64,000 nt of DNA from Pedobacter sp. ISL-64 (GCF_018613605.1 NZ_JAGGPU010000010.1:247946-311945), one strand, 5' to 3'. Counted from the first letter of the stretch, positions 26,792 to 35,764 are shown. The notes: generated from the letters alone by a model not told the origin. A program made the numbers and translations.

Positions 26792-27103
26792 AAAAACCTG
26801 TAAATTAGGAATGCAAATGTAAAAAGATTGAGCGGATTTATACAATGATTATAGGTTTATTAGCCCATAGTTGATAGCCGATAGCTTAAGCGTGCATTAA
26901 TTACGATTAAAATACAGATAAACAATGATTGAATAGTAGAATGACTGAATTATTGAATGGAAGAATTGGCTCATTCAGTAAAAATAACTACGGCTAATAT
27001 CAATACTTTACACTAATTAGCAAAGGTAGGCTCATTACATGTTCCATCAACTATTACCTACATTACTTAATAAATTCTATACATTTACGTCAACTTAATA
27101 TGA
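26792..27103. other. Intergenic region between glnS and the B12-binding gene
   Basis: The glnS promoter lies at its left end. The rest is AT-rich with imperfect short-word repetition (GATAGCC, GAATTATTGAATGG) and no structure I recognise. TACATTTA at 27080-27087 could be a -7 element for the plus-strand gene. Confidence 0.5.
26814..26845 (-). promoter_or_regulatory. Promoter for glnS
   Basis: On the minus strand TTG (26845-26843) is followed after 21 bases by TACATTTG (26821-26814), matching the Bacteroidota consensus. Predicted start near 26808, leader about 17 bases. Confidence 0.6.
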
Positions 27104-27526
27104 ATGATGAGCAAAGTATTAAATCGGCCTATCCGCGTTTTAGTAGCTAAAGTTGGATTAGATGGCCACGACAGAGGGGCCAAAGTAATCGCAACTTCCT
27201 TACGGGATGCAGGCATGGAAGTAATTTATACCGGCTTACGCCAAACACCAGAAATGGTGGTGAACACCGCGCTTCAGGAGGATGTTGATGCCATTGGGAT
27301 TTCCATCCTATCGGGCGCACACATGACGGTTTTTCCAAAGATTATTCATTTTATGAAAGAAAAACAGTTAGATGATGTGTTATTAACCGGTGGAGGGATT
27401 ATTCCGGAAGCTGATCGGTTAAAACTGGCAGATATGGGTGTTGGGGAGCTATTTCCTCCGGGTACAACAATGGCAAGTATTGTAGAATATATTCAGAATT
27501 GGGTTACAGAAAACAGAAATTTTTAA
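27104..27526 (+). CDS. Cobalamin (B12)-binding domain protein
   Basis: A 140-residue stand-alone B12-binding domain of the methylmalonyl-CoA mutase C-terminal type. The motif DGHDRG (D-x-H-x-x-G) at about residues 20-25 supplies the cobalt ligand His22. ISILSGAHMT and LTGGGIIP continue the signature. No mutase catalytic chain is adjacent. It is followed after three bases by a crotonase gene, so a role in acyl-CoA rearrangement is inferred. Starts at ATG 27104 or the next codon, also ATG. Confidence 0.85.
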   Translation: MMSKVLNRPIRVLVAKVGLDGHDRGAKVIATSLRDAGMEVIYTGLRQTPEMVVNTALQEDVDAIGISILSGAHMTVFPKIIHFMKEKQLDDVLLTGGGIIPEADRLKLADMGVGELFPPGTTMASIVEYIQNWVTENRNF

Positions 27527-27529
27527 GCT

Positions 27530-28309
27530 ATGGCATACCAGAATTTAATCTCAGAGATAAAAGAAAACATTTTATACGTTACCATCAACCGTGAAAAAGC
27601 GCTGAATGCTTTAAATAAAGATACTTTGACTGAACTGGCGGATGTAATTGCTTTCGCAGGCAAAACAGATGAAGTAAGGGGTGTTATTTTAACCGGAGCA
27701 GGTGAAAAGGCTTTTGTTGCGGGAGCTGACATTAAAGAGTTTTCTGATTATAGTGGTAAACAGGGAGAAGATTTAGCAAAACGTGGTCATGATCTGGTTT
27801 TTAATGCCATTGAAAATTCTTCAAAGCCATTTATTGCAGCAATTAATGGATTTGCTTTGGGAGGTGGGCTGGAACTCGCCATGGCCTGCCACATACGCAT
27901 CGCATCAGATCATGCAAAATTAGGTTTGCCTGAAGTTACTTTAGGATTAATTCCCGGTTATGGCGGTACCCAGCGCCTTACACAATTGGTTGGAAAAGGT
28001 AAAGCAATAGAAATGATTACGACCGCAAATATGATTACCGCTTTGGATGCAGAAAAAATAGGTCTTGTAAATTATGTTGTTCCACAGTCTGATCTAATTA
28101 GCAAGGCTGAAGAGCTGCTAAATGTTATTAAGCAACGTGCACCGCTGGCTGTTTCGGCTGCAATAAAATCTGTAATTGCAGCTGTAAATAACAGCAATGG
28201 CTACGCTACCGAAATTGAAGAATTTGGCAAATGTTTCGAAACTGCCGATTTTAAAGAAGGCGTAACTGCATTTGTTGAAAAGAGAAAAGCAAATTTTTCT
28301 GGAAAGTAG
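27530..28309 (+). CDS. Enoyl-CoA hydratase/isomerase family protein
   Basis: A 259-residue crotonase. The oxyanion-hole motif EKAFVAGADIKEF and the catalytic Glu pair (GGGLELAMACHIRIAS and GLPEVTLGLIPGYGGTQRL) are intact, as in enoyl-CoA hydratases that add water to trans-2-enoyl-CoA in beta-oxidation or branched-chain degradation. It sits three bases behind the B12-binding gene. Exact substrate cannot be set from sequence. Confidence 0.92.
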   Translation: MAYQNLISEIKENILYVTINREKALNALNKDTLTELADVIAFAGKTDEVRGVILTGAGEKAFVAGADIKEFSDYSGKQGEDLAKRGHDLVFNAIENSSKPFIAAINGFALGGGLELAMACHIRIASDHAKLGLPEVTLGLIPGYGGTQRLTQLVGKGKAIEMITTANMITALDAEKIGLVNYVVPQSDLISKAEELLNVIKQRAPLAVSAAIKSVIAAVNNSNGYATEIEEFGKCFETADFKEGVTAFVEKRKANFSGK

Positions 28310-28461
28310 CAATGCTCGTGTAGTATTAATTTGATGTATGGTGTAACGAAAGTGTTGCAAAAATTTTTCAATGCAATTTTTTTTGAGTAATTATGTTAAT
28401 TAATTATTAACCCTAATGTGCTTACCACTACGTATGGGTTTTTATAATAACAACGCTACTC

Positions 28462-29877
28462 ATGAAAAAGATACTCATTGTTGACGATGAAATTAGCATC
28501 GGCTTATTACTCTGCAAGTTTTTAACTAAAAATGGATTTGAAGTTTCGAATGTAACAACAGGTAGAGCGGTTTTACAAATTCTTGAAAAGGAGAGATTCG
28601 ATTTAGTATTATGCGATTATCGTTTGGATGATACAGATGGGAAAGAGATTTTAATCCACATTAAGGAAAACTATCCAGCAACCGGTGTGATTATTATTAC
28701 AGGTTATTCGGATATTAAGCTTGCCGTAGAATTGATAAAACTAGGGGCTTACGATTATATAGTGAAACCGCTTTACCCGGATGAAATTTTAAATACCATA
28801 AATAAAGCCCTTGAAACGCAAGAGCCCTTAAAATCACCCAAAAATTTTGAACACGCTGGTCGTAATGTTATTTCCGATTTTCTAAATGGCCCGGTGTATA
28901 TAAATGGGGAGAGTGATGCATCGGCACTTTTACTGAAACAAGTCCAACTCATAGCACGAACAGGGTACACGGTCATTTTAACGGGGCAAAGTGGAACAGG
29001 GAAAGAATGTGTTGCTAAAACCATTCACCAAAATAGTTCGCGTGGCAAAGAACCTTTCATCGCCATGGATTGTGGTTCTTTAACAAAAGAATTAGCCGCC
29101 AGTGAGTTTTTTGGACATGAGAAAGGGGCGTTTACCGGAGCAGCCTTCACTAAAATCGGTCACTTTGAGCAGGCTAATGGAGGTACATTATTTCTTGATG
29201 AGATCGGTAATTTATCCTATGAGATTCAGGCAACTTTACTCAGGGCAGTTCAAGAACGGAAAATAAAGCGGATTGGAAGTACGAAGGAGATTGATCTGGA
29301 TGTGCGGCTTATTGTAGCTACAAATGAAAATTTAGTAGAAGGGATTCAAAAGGGTATATTCAGGGAAGATTTATATCACCGTTTTAATGAATTTTCTATA
29401 CATGTTCCATCATTGAAACACCGGGGTAATGATATCCTTATCTTTGCTGAACGTTTTCTGGCCGCAGTAAACAAAGAATTGAACAAAAAGATTAAAGGCT
29501 TTTCTGATGAAGCGATGAGATGTTTATTAGCATACAATTGGCCAGGTAATGTACGTGAGCTGAAGAATGTTGTCAGGCGGATTGCTTTATTAACCGATGA
29601 TGATTGGATAGAAACTCATGTTTTACCATTGGAGCTTCGAATGACTGATTATCCTAAGACACAGCACGGAAAAAAAGCGCTTCCTTTGTCCCTAAAATTA
29701 AATGATGATAAGTCACTCAATTTGCGAAATACTGCTAAAGAAGCTGAATATACTGCTATTTTAGAAGTGCTAAAAGCGGTTAATTTCAACAAAACCAAGG
29801 CAGCAAAAATATTAAATATCGACAGAAAAACACTTTACAATAAAATCAAATTTATTGAGGTTGATGATGAGATATAA
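28462..29877 (+). CDS. Sigma-54-dependent response regulator (NtrC type)
   Basis: A 471-residue regulator: receiver domain (1-120) with Asp52 in LCDYRLDDTDG and the conserved Lys in VKPLYPDE, an AAA+ domain (about 145-385) with Walker A GQSGTGKE near 175-182, GAFTGA at 222-227 for sigma-54 contact, and a Fis-type HTH at the C-terminus (FNKTKAAKILNIDRKTLYNKI). It activates sigma-54 promoters when phosphorylated. No histidine kinase gene is adjacent, so it is an orphan in this window. No convincing -24/-12 promoter was found nearby. Confidence 0.95.
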   Translation: MKKILIVDDEISIGLLLCKFLTKNGFEVSNVTTGRAVLQILEKERFDLVLCDYRLDDTDGKEILIHIKENYPATGVIIITGYSDIKLAVELIKLGAYDYIVKPLYPDEILNTINKALETQEPLKSPKNFEHAGRNVISDFLNGPVYINGESDASALLLKQVQLIARTGYTVILTGQSGTGKECVAKTIHQNSSRGKEPFIAMDCGSLTKELAASEFFGHEKGAFTGAAFTKIGHFEQANGGTLFLDEIGNLSYEIQATLLRAVQERKIKRIGSTKEIDLDVRLIVATNENLVEGIQKGIFREDLYHRFNEFSIHVPSLKHRGNDILIFAERFLAAVNKELNKKIKGFSDEAMRCLLAYNWPGNVRELKNVVRRIALLTDDDWIETHVLPLELRMTDYPKTQHGKKALPLSLKLNDDKSLNLRNTAKEAEYTAILEVLKAVNFNKTKAAKILNIDRKTLYNKIKFIEVDDEI

Positions 29878-29942
29878 ATTTTAAATCTAGAAAAACAAAA
29901 TCAGCCATTTTAGCATTTAAAGAATACCCTTATTATCTAAAT

Positions 29943-30992
29943 ATGTCAGTATTCTCTTATAAACAACGCAATAACATTAACCTGGTCATTATTATTGCGC
30001 TTGGGGTGTTAATTGCGTATTCTTTGCAAAGTATTTTTAGTGCTATTTTAAGTACTTTGGTGCTTTACACGATAATGCGGCCGGCGTTTATCCATTTGGC
30101 AGAAAATAAGGGCTGGAATAAAAGAGTAACGGCTATTTTCCTTATCACTATCAGTATCATACTCATTGTAATGCCTTTTTATGCATTAAGTAGTATGGTT
30201 ATCAGTAAAATTTCGGAATTGAAAAACAATGAAGTGTTTTTCAGGAATCTGCTGGTTAAATTACAGCATCTTATTCCGGTTAAAATTAATCAGGATCTTA
30301 TTCAGGAAGGATTAAACCGCTTGGGGAATTGGGCCACTCAGCTTTTCCCATCCTTAATCTCGAGTGCAGTAAATATTATATTAAGTTTATTGGTGATGTA
30401 CTTTTTACTCTACTTTATGTTAATAGAGCGAAGAAAGTTCGAATTTTCATTGATTAAATACGCACCTTTCAGAGAACAGAATGCACTTCGTTTTGGAGAT
30501 GAAATGCGAAATACAACTTATGCAAATGTATTAGGACAAGGACTGATCTGCCTCGTTCAAGGTTCGCTTTTGAGTCTTTCTTTTTATGTTTTGGGTTATA
30601 AAGACCCTGTATTTTGGGGGGTAATTACAACATTTATTTCTTTTGTGCCCGTTTTAGGGCCACCGGTTGTTTTTGTTCCAGCTGCGATTTTGCAGATTGC
30701 GAACGGGAATAATTTTGCCGGCTGGGCCATGCTTATTTTTGGTTTTGTAGTCATTATCAATATCGATAATGTGCTCAGGTTTATTATTGCAAAAAAAGTT
30801 GGCAATATTCATCCCATAATTACAGTAATTGGCGTAATTATTGGTATCCCTTTATTTGGAATATTGGGCCTTGTTTTTGGCCCGCTACTGTTATCTTATT
30901 TTATATTGCTCGTTAAGATTTACGAAACCAGTACGCTTGCATCAGAAAGATTGGAAAGAATTAAAACAAATAATGAGCATACGGAGTTATAA
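29943..30992 (+). CDS. AI-2E family transporter (PerM-like)
   Basis: A 349-residue inner-membrane protein of the AI-2E/PerM family with about seven or eight transmembrane segments: two at the N-terminus, a periplasmic stretch around 90-135 (KNNEVFFRNLLVKLQHL), then the rest, with FISFVPVLGPPVVFVPAAI and ITVIGVIIGIPLFGILGLVFGPLLLSYF typical. Export of small molecules is the family proposal; the real substrate is not settled. It begins 65 bases after the sigma-54 regulator gene. Confidence 0.85.
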   Translation: MSVFSYKQRNNINLVIIIALGVLIAYSLQSIFSAILSTLVLYTIMRPAFIHLAENKGWNKRVTAIFLITISIILIVMPFYALSSMVISKISELKNNEVFFRNLLVKLQHLIPVKINQDLIQEGLNRLGNWATQLFPSLISSAVNIILSLLVMYFLLYFMLIERRKFEFSLIKYAPFREQNALRFGDEMRNTTYANVLGQGLICLVQGSLLSLSFYVLGYKDPVFWGVITTFISFVPVLGPPVVFVPAAILQIANGNNFAGWAMLIFGFVVIINIDNVLRFIIAKKVGNIHPIITVIGVIIGIPLFGILGLVFGPLLLSYFILLVKIYETSTLASERLERIKTNNEHTEL

Positions 30993-31065
30993 ATATAACT
31001 TAACAATAAATAATGTAGTAGTTTTATATTGTACATAATTGTTAAACCCTTAAAATACATAAATT

Positions 31066-31332
31066 ATGAATGATAACTCAAAAGTTGTAGTTGCGCTTTT
31101 AGCAGGATTAGCTGCTGGTGCGGCTCTAGGAATTTTGTTCGCGCCAGATAAAGGTGATGAAACCCGCGATAAATTAAGCCAATCTCTAAAAGACCTGGGC
31201 GATTCTATCAAAGATAAAGCTGCTGATGAAATTAACAACCTTGCCAGCTTAAAGGATAAAGTGGTAAGCTCAATCAAAACGAAATTAAGAAGCGTAGAAG
31301 AAGAATACAGTGACGACGTAGAACACGCGTAA
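31066..31332 (+). CDS. YtxH domain protein
   Basis: An 88-residue protein with one glycine- and alanine-rich membrane helix (VVVALLAGLAAGAALGILFAP) followed by an amphipathic charged tail, the YtxH pattern. Such proteins are linked to general stress in other bacteria. It is first of three small genes with a shared envelope theme and is followed by a small hairpin (CCGGGCA/TGCCCGG at 31352-31367) without a T-run. Confidence 0.85.
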   Translation: MNDNSKVVVALLAGLAAGAALGILFAPDKGDETRDKLSQSLKDLGDSIKDKAADEINNLASLKDKVVSSIKTKLRSVEEEYSDDVEHA

Positions 31333-31386
31333 TAAATAAAATATTGCATAGCCGGGCAACTGCCCGGTTAAATATCAATCTGAATT

Positions 31387-31764
31387 ATGCAGGAAAATAA
31401 AGATAAAAGCATTGAAGATCTTGTAGACGATGCCAAGGGTTTTTTAGAGGCCAGGGTTGAGTATACAAGACTTTATCTGGTAGAAAAAGTCTCTAAAGTT
31501 TTTGCCGATTTAGTAACCAGTACGGTAGTTATTGTTTGTTTTATATTGGCCTTTTTATTTGGCTCGGTAACTTTGGCGCTTTATCTGTCTGATCTTTTGG
31601 GTAGCTATGCCGGAGGCTTTGGTTGCGTTTCCTTGTTCTATATTCTATTGGCACTGGGTGTTTATTTAACTAAAGATAAGTATATCGAAAAGGCAATTAT
31701 TAATGTAGCCATTAGAAGATACTTTGATAAGCTTGCAGATAAGGAGGAAGATGAAAAGGTATAA
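31387..31764 (+). CDS. Phage holin family / PF07332-type small membrane protein
   Basis: A 125-residue protein with an N-terminal amphipathic helix (DKSIEDLVDDAKGFLEARVEYTRL) and two transmembrane helices (about 40-62 and 72-95). This layout resembles the holin-superfamily-III/DUF1469 proteins usually found next to YtxH genes. It is unlikely to be a true phage holin. The stop overlaps the start of the next gene by 14 bases. Confidence 0.75.
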   Translation: MQENKDKSIEDLVDDAKGFLEARVEYTRLYLVEKVSKVFADLVTSTVVIVCFILAFLFGSVTLALYLSDLLGSYAGGFGCVSLFYILLALGVYLTKDKYIEKAIINVAIRRYFDKLADKEEDEKV

Positions 31765-32188
31765 AGACATCCGTAACCTAGAAGACCTGCAGGCTAGAAA
31801 ATTAGAACTTAAGGTTGAGTACACCCTTAAGCAGAATATGCTTAAATCGGATACGAAAGCTTATTTTAAACAATTTACCTTAGGCGCACTGATAAAGCGG
31901 TACGCTACGCCAAGTAACCTGTTTAAAGCTGACGAAAAATTAAATATTAGTGGAACCGCCATGTCGTTGCTTTTGCCGATGTTTATGAATAAAACCCTAT
32001 TTAGAGGTGCTGGTTTTTTAACCAAAGCGGCTGTAGGTCTGGTTTCAGGAAAAATTGGTAAATCGCTTGATGCGGAACATTTGTCGGCAATCTTTAATTC
32101 TGTGAAGAGCTGGTTGGGAAAAAAGAAAGAGAAAAAAGAAAAGAAATTTGTAGACTACGGCATCCCGCCTGATAGTGAAACGTATTAG
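31751..32188 (+). CDS. Small conserved protein, YtxH-cluster partner
   Basis: A 145-residue protein. It has a charged N-terminal helix (KDIRNLEDLQARKLELKVEYTL), a hydrophobic middle (GTAMSLLLPMFMNKTLF), a glycine-rich stretch, and a lysine-rich tail (WLGKKKEKKEKKF). No family recognised. I chose the ATG at 31751, which overlaps the previous gene, suggesting coupled translation. With YtxH and PF07332 genes upstream, it probably helps the same envelope or stress complex; this is inference. Confidence 0.65.
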   Translation: MKRYKDIRNLEDLQARKLELKVEYTLKQNMLKSDTKAYFKQFTLGALIKRYATPSNLFKADEKLNISGTAMSLLLPMFMNKTLFRGAGFLTKAAVGLVSGKIGKSLDAEHLSAIFNSVKSWLGKKKEKKEKKFVDYGIPPDSETY

Positions 32189-32245
32189 TTCAATGGCTCA
32201 TTAGCCATTGGTTCATTCGTTAGCGAAGCGCAAAATGATATCATT

Positions 32246-32280
32246 AAAAAGCCTCAGAATTTAAATCCTGAGGCTTTTTA
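32246..32280. terminator. Bidirectional terminator after the small envelope cluster
   Basis: AAAAAGCCTCAG and CTGAGGCTTTTT pair perfectly around an 11-base loop, with A and T runs on both sides. It serves the plus-strand cluster and possibly the convergent aspS gene. Confidence 0.9.
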
Positions 32281-32288
32281 ATGAATTT

Positions 32289-32350
32289 CGTCACCCTGAA
32301 TTTATTTCAGGGTCTTCTTGAAAAGATGCTGAAACAAGTTCAGCATGACG
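32289..32350. repeat. Intergenic palindromic repeat, CGTCA/ATGACG ends (R3)
   Basis: Hairpins CCCTGAA/TTCAGGG and GCTGAA/TTCAGC lie between CGTCA and ATGACG. The element falls between the bidirectional terminator and the aspS stop codon. Confidence 0.7.
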
Positions 32351-32357
32351 GATCTAT

Positions 32358-34103
32358 TTACAAATCTGTTTTAATCTTTAATTCTTTCAATTGCTTCTCG
32401 TCAATAGTACTTGGACTATCGATCATTACATCTCTGCCCGAGTTATTTTTAGGGAAAGCAATCACATCACGGATTGAATCCAGACCTGCGAAAATTGAGG
32501 TTAAACGATCGAAACCAAAGGCAATACCGCCATGTGGGGGTGCGCCAAACTCGAAAGCATCCATTAAGAAACCAAATTGTTTTTGTGCTTCTTCTGCACT
32601 AAAACCTAAATGTTTAAACATTAAAGCCTGTAATGCTCTATCGTGAATACGGATCGAACCGCCACCAACTTCAGTTCCGTTGATTACCATATCGTAAGCA
32701 TTGGCACGTACGTTTTTAGGATCGGTATCCAATAAGGCAATATCTTCTGGTTTAGGCGAAGTGAAGGGGTGGTGCATGGCATGGTAACGCGCTGTTTCCT
32801 CATCCCACTCTAAAAGCGGAAAGTCCAATACCCATAGGGCAGAGAAGGTGTTTTTATCGCGTAAACCTAAGCGGTTGCCCATTTCTAAACGAAGCTCATT
32901 TAACTGTTTACGTACTTTATCTGTTGAACCAGCTAAAATCAATAATAAATCGCCTTCTTCTGATTCAAAAACCTCACTCCATTGTTTAAGGTCTTCTTCG
33001 TTGAAGAATTTATCTACTGAAGATTTAATAGTCCCATCATCATTGTGGCGGGCATAAATCAAACCTGTAGCACCAATCTGCGGGCGTTTGATAAAATCGG
33101 TTAATTCATCTAATTGCTTACGTGTATAGCTTGCAGCACCTTTTGCATTGATACCAACTACCAATTCTGCATTATCGAAAACCGGGAAGCCCTTACCTTT
33201 TACCAAATCGTTAAGCTCTACAAACTGCATTGCAAAACGGGTATCAGGTTTATCAGAACCATATAAACGCATCGCATCTGCATATTGCATACGCGGTACT
33301 TCCGGTAAGTCGTAATTGCGTACTTCTTTAAATAAAGTACGGATCAGGCCTTCGAAAGTGTTTAATATATCTTCTTGTTCGATGAAAGACATTTCACAAT
33401 CAATCTGAGTAAATTCAGGCTGACGGTCGGCTCTTAAATCTTCATCTCTAAAACATTTTACAATCTGGAAATAACGGTCGAAACCCGACACCATTAGCAA
33501 TTGTTTGAAGGTTTGCGGCGATTGAGGCAAAGCATAAAACTCGCCTTCATTCATGCGGCTAGGCACAACGAAATCTCTTGCACCTTCTGGTGTAGATTTA
33601 ATTAAAACAGGTGTTTCTACTTCGATAAAATCCAAAGCATCCAGATAACGGCGAACCGATTGTGCCATTTTATGGCGCAAAACCAGGTTATTGCGAACCG
33701 GATTACGGCGTAAATCTAAATAGCGGTATTTCATGCGCAACTCATCACCACCATCAGTTTCATCATCGATCATGAAAGGGGGTAATTTTGCAGCATTTAA
33801 AATTTCTAAAGCAGAAATTTTAATCTCCACATCGCCAGTTGCCATTTTTGGATTTTTATTGCTTCTTTCTACAACAGTACCAATTGCTTTAATTACAAAT
33901 TCGCGACCTAATGAACGTGCTGCTTCGCAAAGTTCACGATTATCGTCCATGTTAAAAACCAACTGAGTAATGCCATAACGATCGCGGATGTCTATAAAAG
34001 TCATACCACCTAAATCTCTTGATTTTTGTACCCAACCACATAGCGTAACACTTTCGCCTAAGTTATTTAGGTTTAATGCACCACAAGTTACTGTTCTTAA
34101 CAT
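32358..34103 (-). CDS. aspS: Aspartyl-tRNA synthetase
   Basis: Charges tRNA-Asp. A class II synthetase of 581 residues, bacterial type: OB-fold anticodon domain (1-110), motif 2 FRDEDLRADRQPEFTQID, the bacterial GAD insertion (about 290-410), and motif 3 GIAFGFDRL. MYGSDKPDTRF-type sequence (here LYGSDKPDTRFA) is typical of bacterial AspRS. Whether it also charges tRNA-Asn cannot be told from sequence; the presence of a separate GlnRS gene in the window is consistent with direct Gln-tRNA charging. Confidence 0.97.
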   Translation of the reverse strand: MLRTVTCGALNLNNLGESVTLCGWVQKSRDLGGMTFIDIRDRYGITQLVFNMDDNRELCEAARSLGREFVIKAIGTVVERSNKNPKMATGDVEIKISALEILNAAKLPPFMIDDETDGGDELRMKYRYLDLRRNPVRNNLVLRHKMAQSVRRYLDALDFIEVETPVLIKSTPEGARDFVVPSRMNEGEFYALPQSPQTFKQLLMVSGFDRYFQIVKCFRDEDLRADRQPEFTQIDCEMSFIEQEDILNTFEGLIRTLFKEVRNYDLPEVPRMQYADAMRLYGSDKPDTRFAMQFVELNDLVKGKGFPVFDNAELVVGINAKGAASYTRKQLDELTDFIKRPQIGATGLIYARHNDDGTIKSSVDKFFNEEDLKQWSEVFESEEGDLLLILAGSTDKVRKQLNELRLEMGNRLGLRDKNTFSALWVLDFPLLEWDEETARYHAMHHPFTSPKPEDIALLDTDPKNVRANAYDMVINGTEVGGGSIRIHDRALQALMFKHLGFSAEEAQKQFGFLMDAFEFGAPPHGGIAFGFDRLTSIFAGLDSIRDVIAFPKNNSGRDVMIDSPSTIDEKQLKELKIKTDL

Positions 34104-34126
34104 ATATTGTAATCTAAATTGAGCGG

Positions 34127-34134
34127 CAAAAATA
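34127..34134 (-). promoter_or_regulatory. Candidate -7 element for aspS
   Basis: Read on the minus strand this is TATTTTTG, matching TAnnTTTG, with a predicted start near 34121 and a leader of about 18 bases. No clear -33 element. Confidence 0.45.
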
Positions 34135-34256
34135 CCGATTTTGTTTTAAAGTTTAGAGTAGAAGATTTAAGGAAATTTTGTGCCTCCTAATTTGTTGTTT
34201 TAGACCACAAATACGCTAAGCACACAAAGAGAAATGATGGACACCCTTAGACCTTC

Positions 34257-34892
34257 TTAGGTGTCTGTTGTGATGTCGTCCCATCTATCTTCGTAAAACG
34301 TAATCCAATTAATTGCCTGATGCCATTCCTGAACAACATCAGGATTAATATTTGGAATTTCTGTATTATCTATTCTGGCTTGTTTTATTGCCCAATGAAT
34401 TCTGTAAATTAAGTCTGAAGCCTCAAGGATTTCTGGAGTTTTTCTAATTACAGCTCCGTTTATAAATTTTTTGCCTGATTCCATGTATCCGGGAATTAAA
34501 TTGATCGTTCCAGAAGCTTCTTCAGTAGGTAAACCTAAATCATCGATCTTATTTATCGCCCAGAGCATAACATAAATACATTCAATCCTCCAAGAAATGC
34601 TAATGGTCTCTTTTTCACTTAATATATCTTTATTAAAAAATTCTTGCTCTCTTCTAGAAACATGGCCCCATAATTTTTCTGTTTTAAGATGGGCAATAAT
34701 ATCCTGTTTGTCATCACCATTATCAATTGTAGTATTTAAATATGCAAGAATCAATATACGTTTAGCAATATCTGCTGCAGTTCTAATTACAGCTTCATTT
34801 TCTTCCTCTATTAGCGGCAAATATTGATTTATCGGGATGTTATTTTCTTTTAAAATTATTTCAGTTTGGTCTTTACGTTGTTGAGCTGTCAT
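34257..34892 (-). CDS. DUF4272 family protein
   Basis: A 211-residue soluble protein of the DUF4272 family, function unknown. The family pattern is clear: W..HVSRREQEFFN in the first half, SWRIECIYVMLWAINKIDDLGLP in the middle, and the C-terminal RIHWAIKQAR and HQAINWITFYEDRWDDITTDT, whose last residues are the family signature. Other genomes often have such proteins in toxin-immunity or contact-related settings, but nothing here shows that. It is monocistronic. Confidence 0.8.
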   Translation of the reverse strand: MTAQQRKDQTEIILKENNIPINQYLPLIEEENEAVIRTAADIAKRILILAYLNTTIDNGDDKQDIIAHLKTEKLWGHVSRREQEFFNKDILSEKETISISWRIECIYVMLWAINKIDDLGLPTEEASGTINLIPGYMESGKKFINGAVIRKTPEILEASDLIYRIHWAIKQARIDNTEIPNINPDVVQEWHQAINWITFYEDRWDDITTDT

Positions 34893-34938
34893 TCTTAATG
34901 ATATGATAATTTAGAAACCTATTGAATTATATCCTAAA

Positions 34939-35508
34939 TTATGCTTTTGATTTTAATCTGCTTAAAGTTTCTTGTGAGATATTTAAATAAGAGGCAACCA
35001 TTTTGTTCGGCATGCGCATTACCACCCCTGGATTTTGGGCAAGCAGCTGGCGGTAACGCTCGGTGGCATCGAGCGTAATAAACGACATCAAACGATTGGT
35101 ATTGGTTACATAGGCATACTCCAGGTAATGGCGGTAAAGTTTTTCCCACTGCGGGATGATGGTAAGCAGGTGGTAAAAATCATTTTGCCAGATGTAATAC
35201 AGTTCGGTATCTTCTATCGCCTGAATAAATTCTTTTGATGTTTGGTTTGTAATAAAACTGACTAAAGCTGTAGCAAACTGGTTTTCGAAAGCAAAATGCC
35301 TGGTGGCTTCGGTACCACCTTCAGTTAGGAAAAAAATTCGCAAGCAGCCTTTACCAACAAAGTAAATCCGTTGACTCGTTTCGCCGGGGCTGATCATAAT
35401 TTCATTTTTCTTTACCTGCATGAACTTGAAAAAAGAGATTACGACCGTCAAATCTTCATCAGTGATCGTAATCTTTTCTCTGATGTAACTGGAAAGCTGT
35501 TCGTGCAT
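34939..35508 (-). CDS. Crp/Fnr family transcriptional regulator
   Basis: A 189-residue regulator with a cyclic-nucleotide-binding-like jelly roll (about 20-120: VKKNEIMISPGETSQRIYFVGKGCLRIFF) and a short C-terminal HTH (MRMPNKMVASYLNISQETLSRLKSK). No cysteine cluster for an iron-sulfur centre is visible. The gene ends 47 bases from the DUF4272 gene, and the next upstream gene on the same strand encodes a small DUF2798-type membrane protein, with a 31-base gap. Ligand and targets unknown. Confidence 0.88.
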   Translation of the reverse strand: MHEQLSSYIREKITITDEDLTVVISFFKFMQVKKNEIMISPGETSQRIYFVGKGCLRIFFLTEGGTEATRHFAFENQFATALVSFITNQTSKEFIQAIEDTELYYIWQNDFYHLLTIIPQWEKLYRHYLEYAYVTNTNRLMSFITLDATERYRQLLAQNPGVVMRMPNKMVASYLNISQETLSRLKSKA

Positions 35509-35524
35509 TTAATTTAGTCTTAAC

Positions 35525-35532
35525 CAAATGTA
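35525..35532 (-). promoter_or_regulatory. Candidate -7 element for the Crp-like regulator
   Basis: Minus-strand TACATTTG, an exact TAnnTTTG match, inside the 31-base gap between the DUF2798-type and regulator genes. The predicted start is near 35519. Confidence 0.5.
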
Positions 35533-35539
35533 ACAATGT

Positions 35540-35764
35540 TTAGGCTTTAGAAGTAATCTTTTCGGCCAGTTTCCGTGCATTGGGAATAATGATAAAGGCT
35601 GCAAAATAGGCTACAGGTAACATAATACTCCATGCTTTTAAGAATTTGATAAACCAATCTTCGCCAAAACCGTAGTTGCGCATTAAACCTACAAACGCCA
35701 TAATTAATGTCATAGGGATAACCACGAAAAGCGTGTTGATGTATTTGAAATGTTCTTTTTTCAT
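35540..35764 (-). CDS. DUF2798-like two-helix membrane protein
   Basis: About 74 residues with two transmembrane helices (around YINTLFVVIPMTLIMAFVGLM and AWSIMLPVAYFAAFIIIP). The pattern of a first helix, a loop with WF and a second helix ending in P-N-A-R resembles DUF2798. The start is set at the ATG preceding KKEHFKYIN (35764), which gives a normal N-terminus. Function unknown. It precedes the Crp-like regulator gene, which may control it. Confidence 0.65.
   Translation of the reverse strand: MKKEHFKYINTLFVVIPMTLIMAFVGLMRNYGFGEDWFIKFLKAWSIMLPVAYFAAFIIIPNARKLAEKITSKA

Noticed and set aside
28330..28361. A possible sigma-54 promoter (TGGTG...TTGC) before the NtrC-type gene
   Set aside because: The spacing between the GG and GC elements is about 15 bases instead of 10, so it does not fit the consensus.
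31387..31764. Phage remnant suggested by a holin-type family name
   Set aside because: No other phage gene is present and the neighbour is a YtxH gene, the usual chromosomal setting for this family.
34257..34892. DUF4272 protein as an immunity or antitoxin gene
   Set aside because: No toxin-like partner is adjacent; the neighbours are aspS and a Crp-like regulator.
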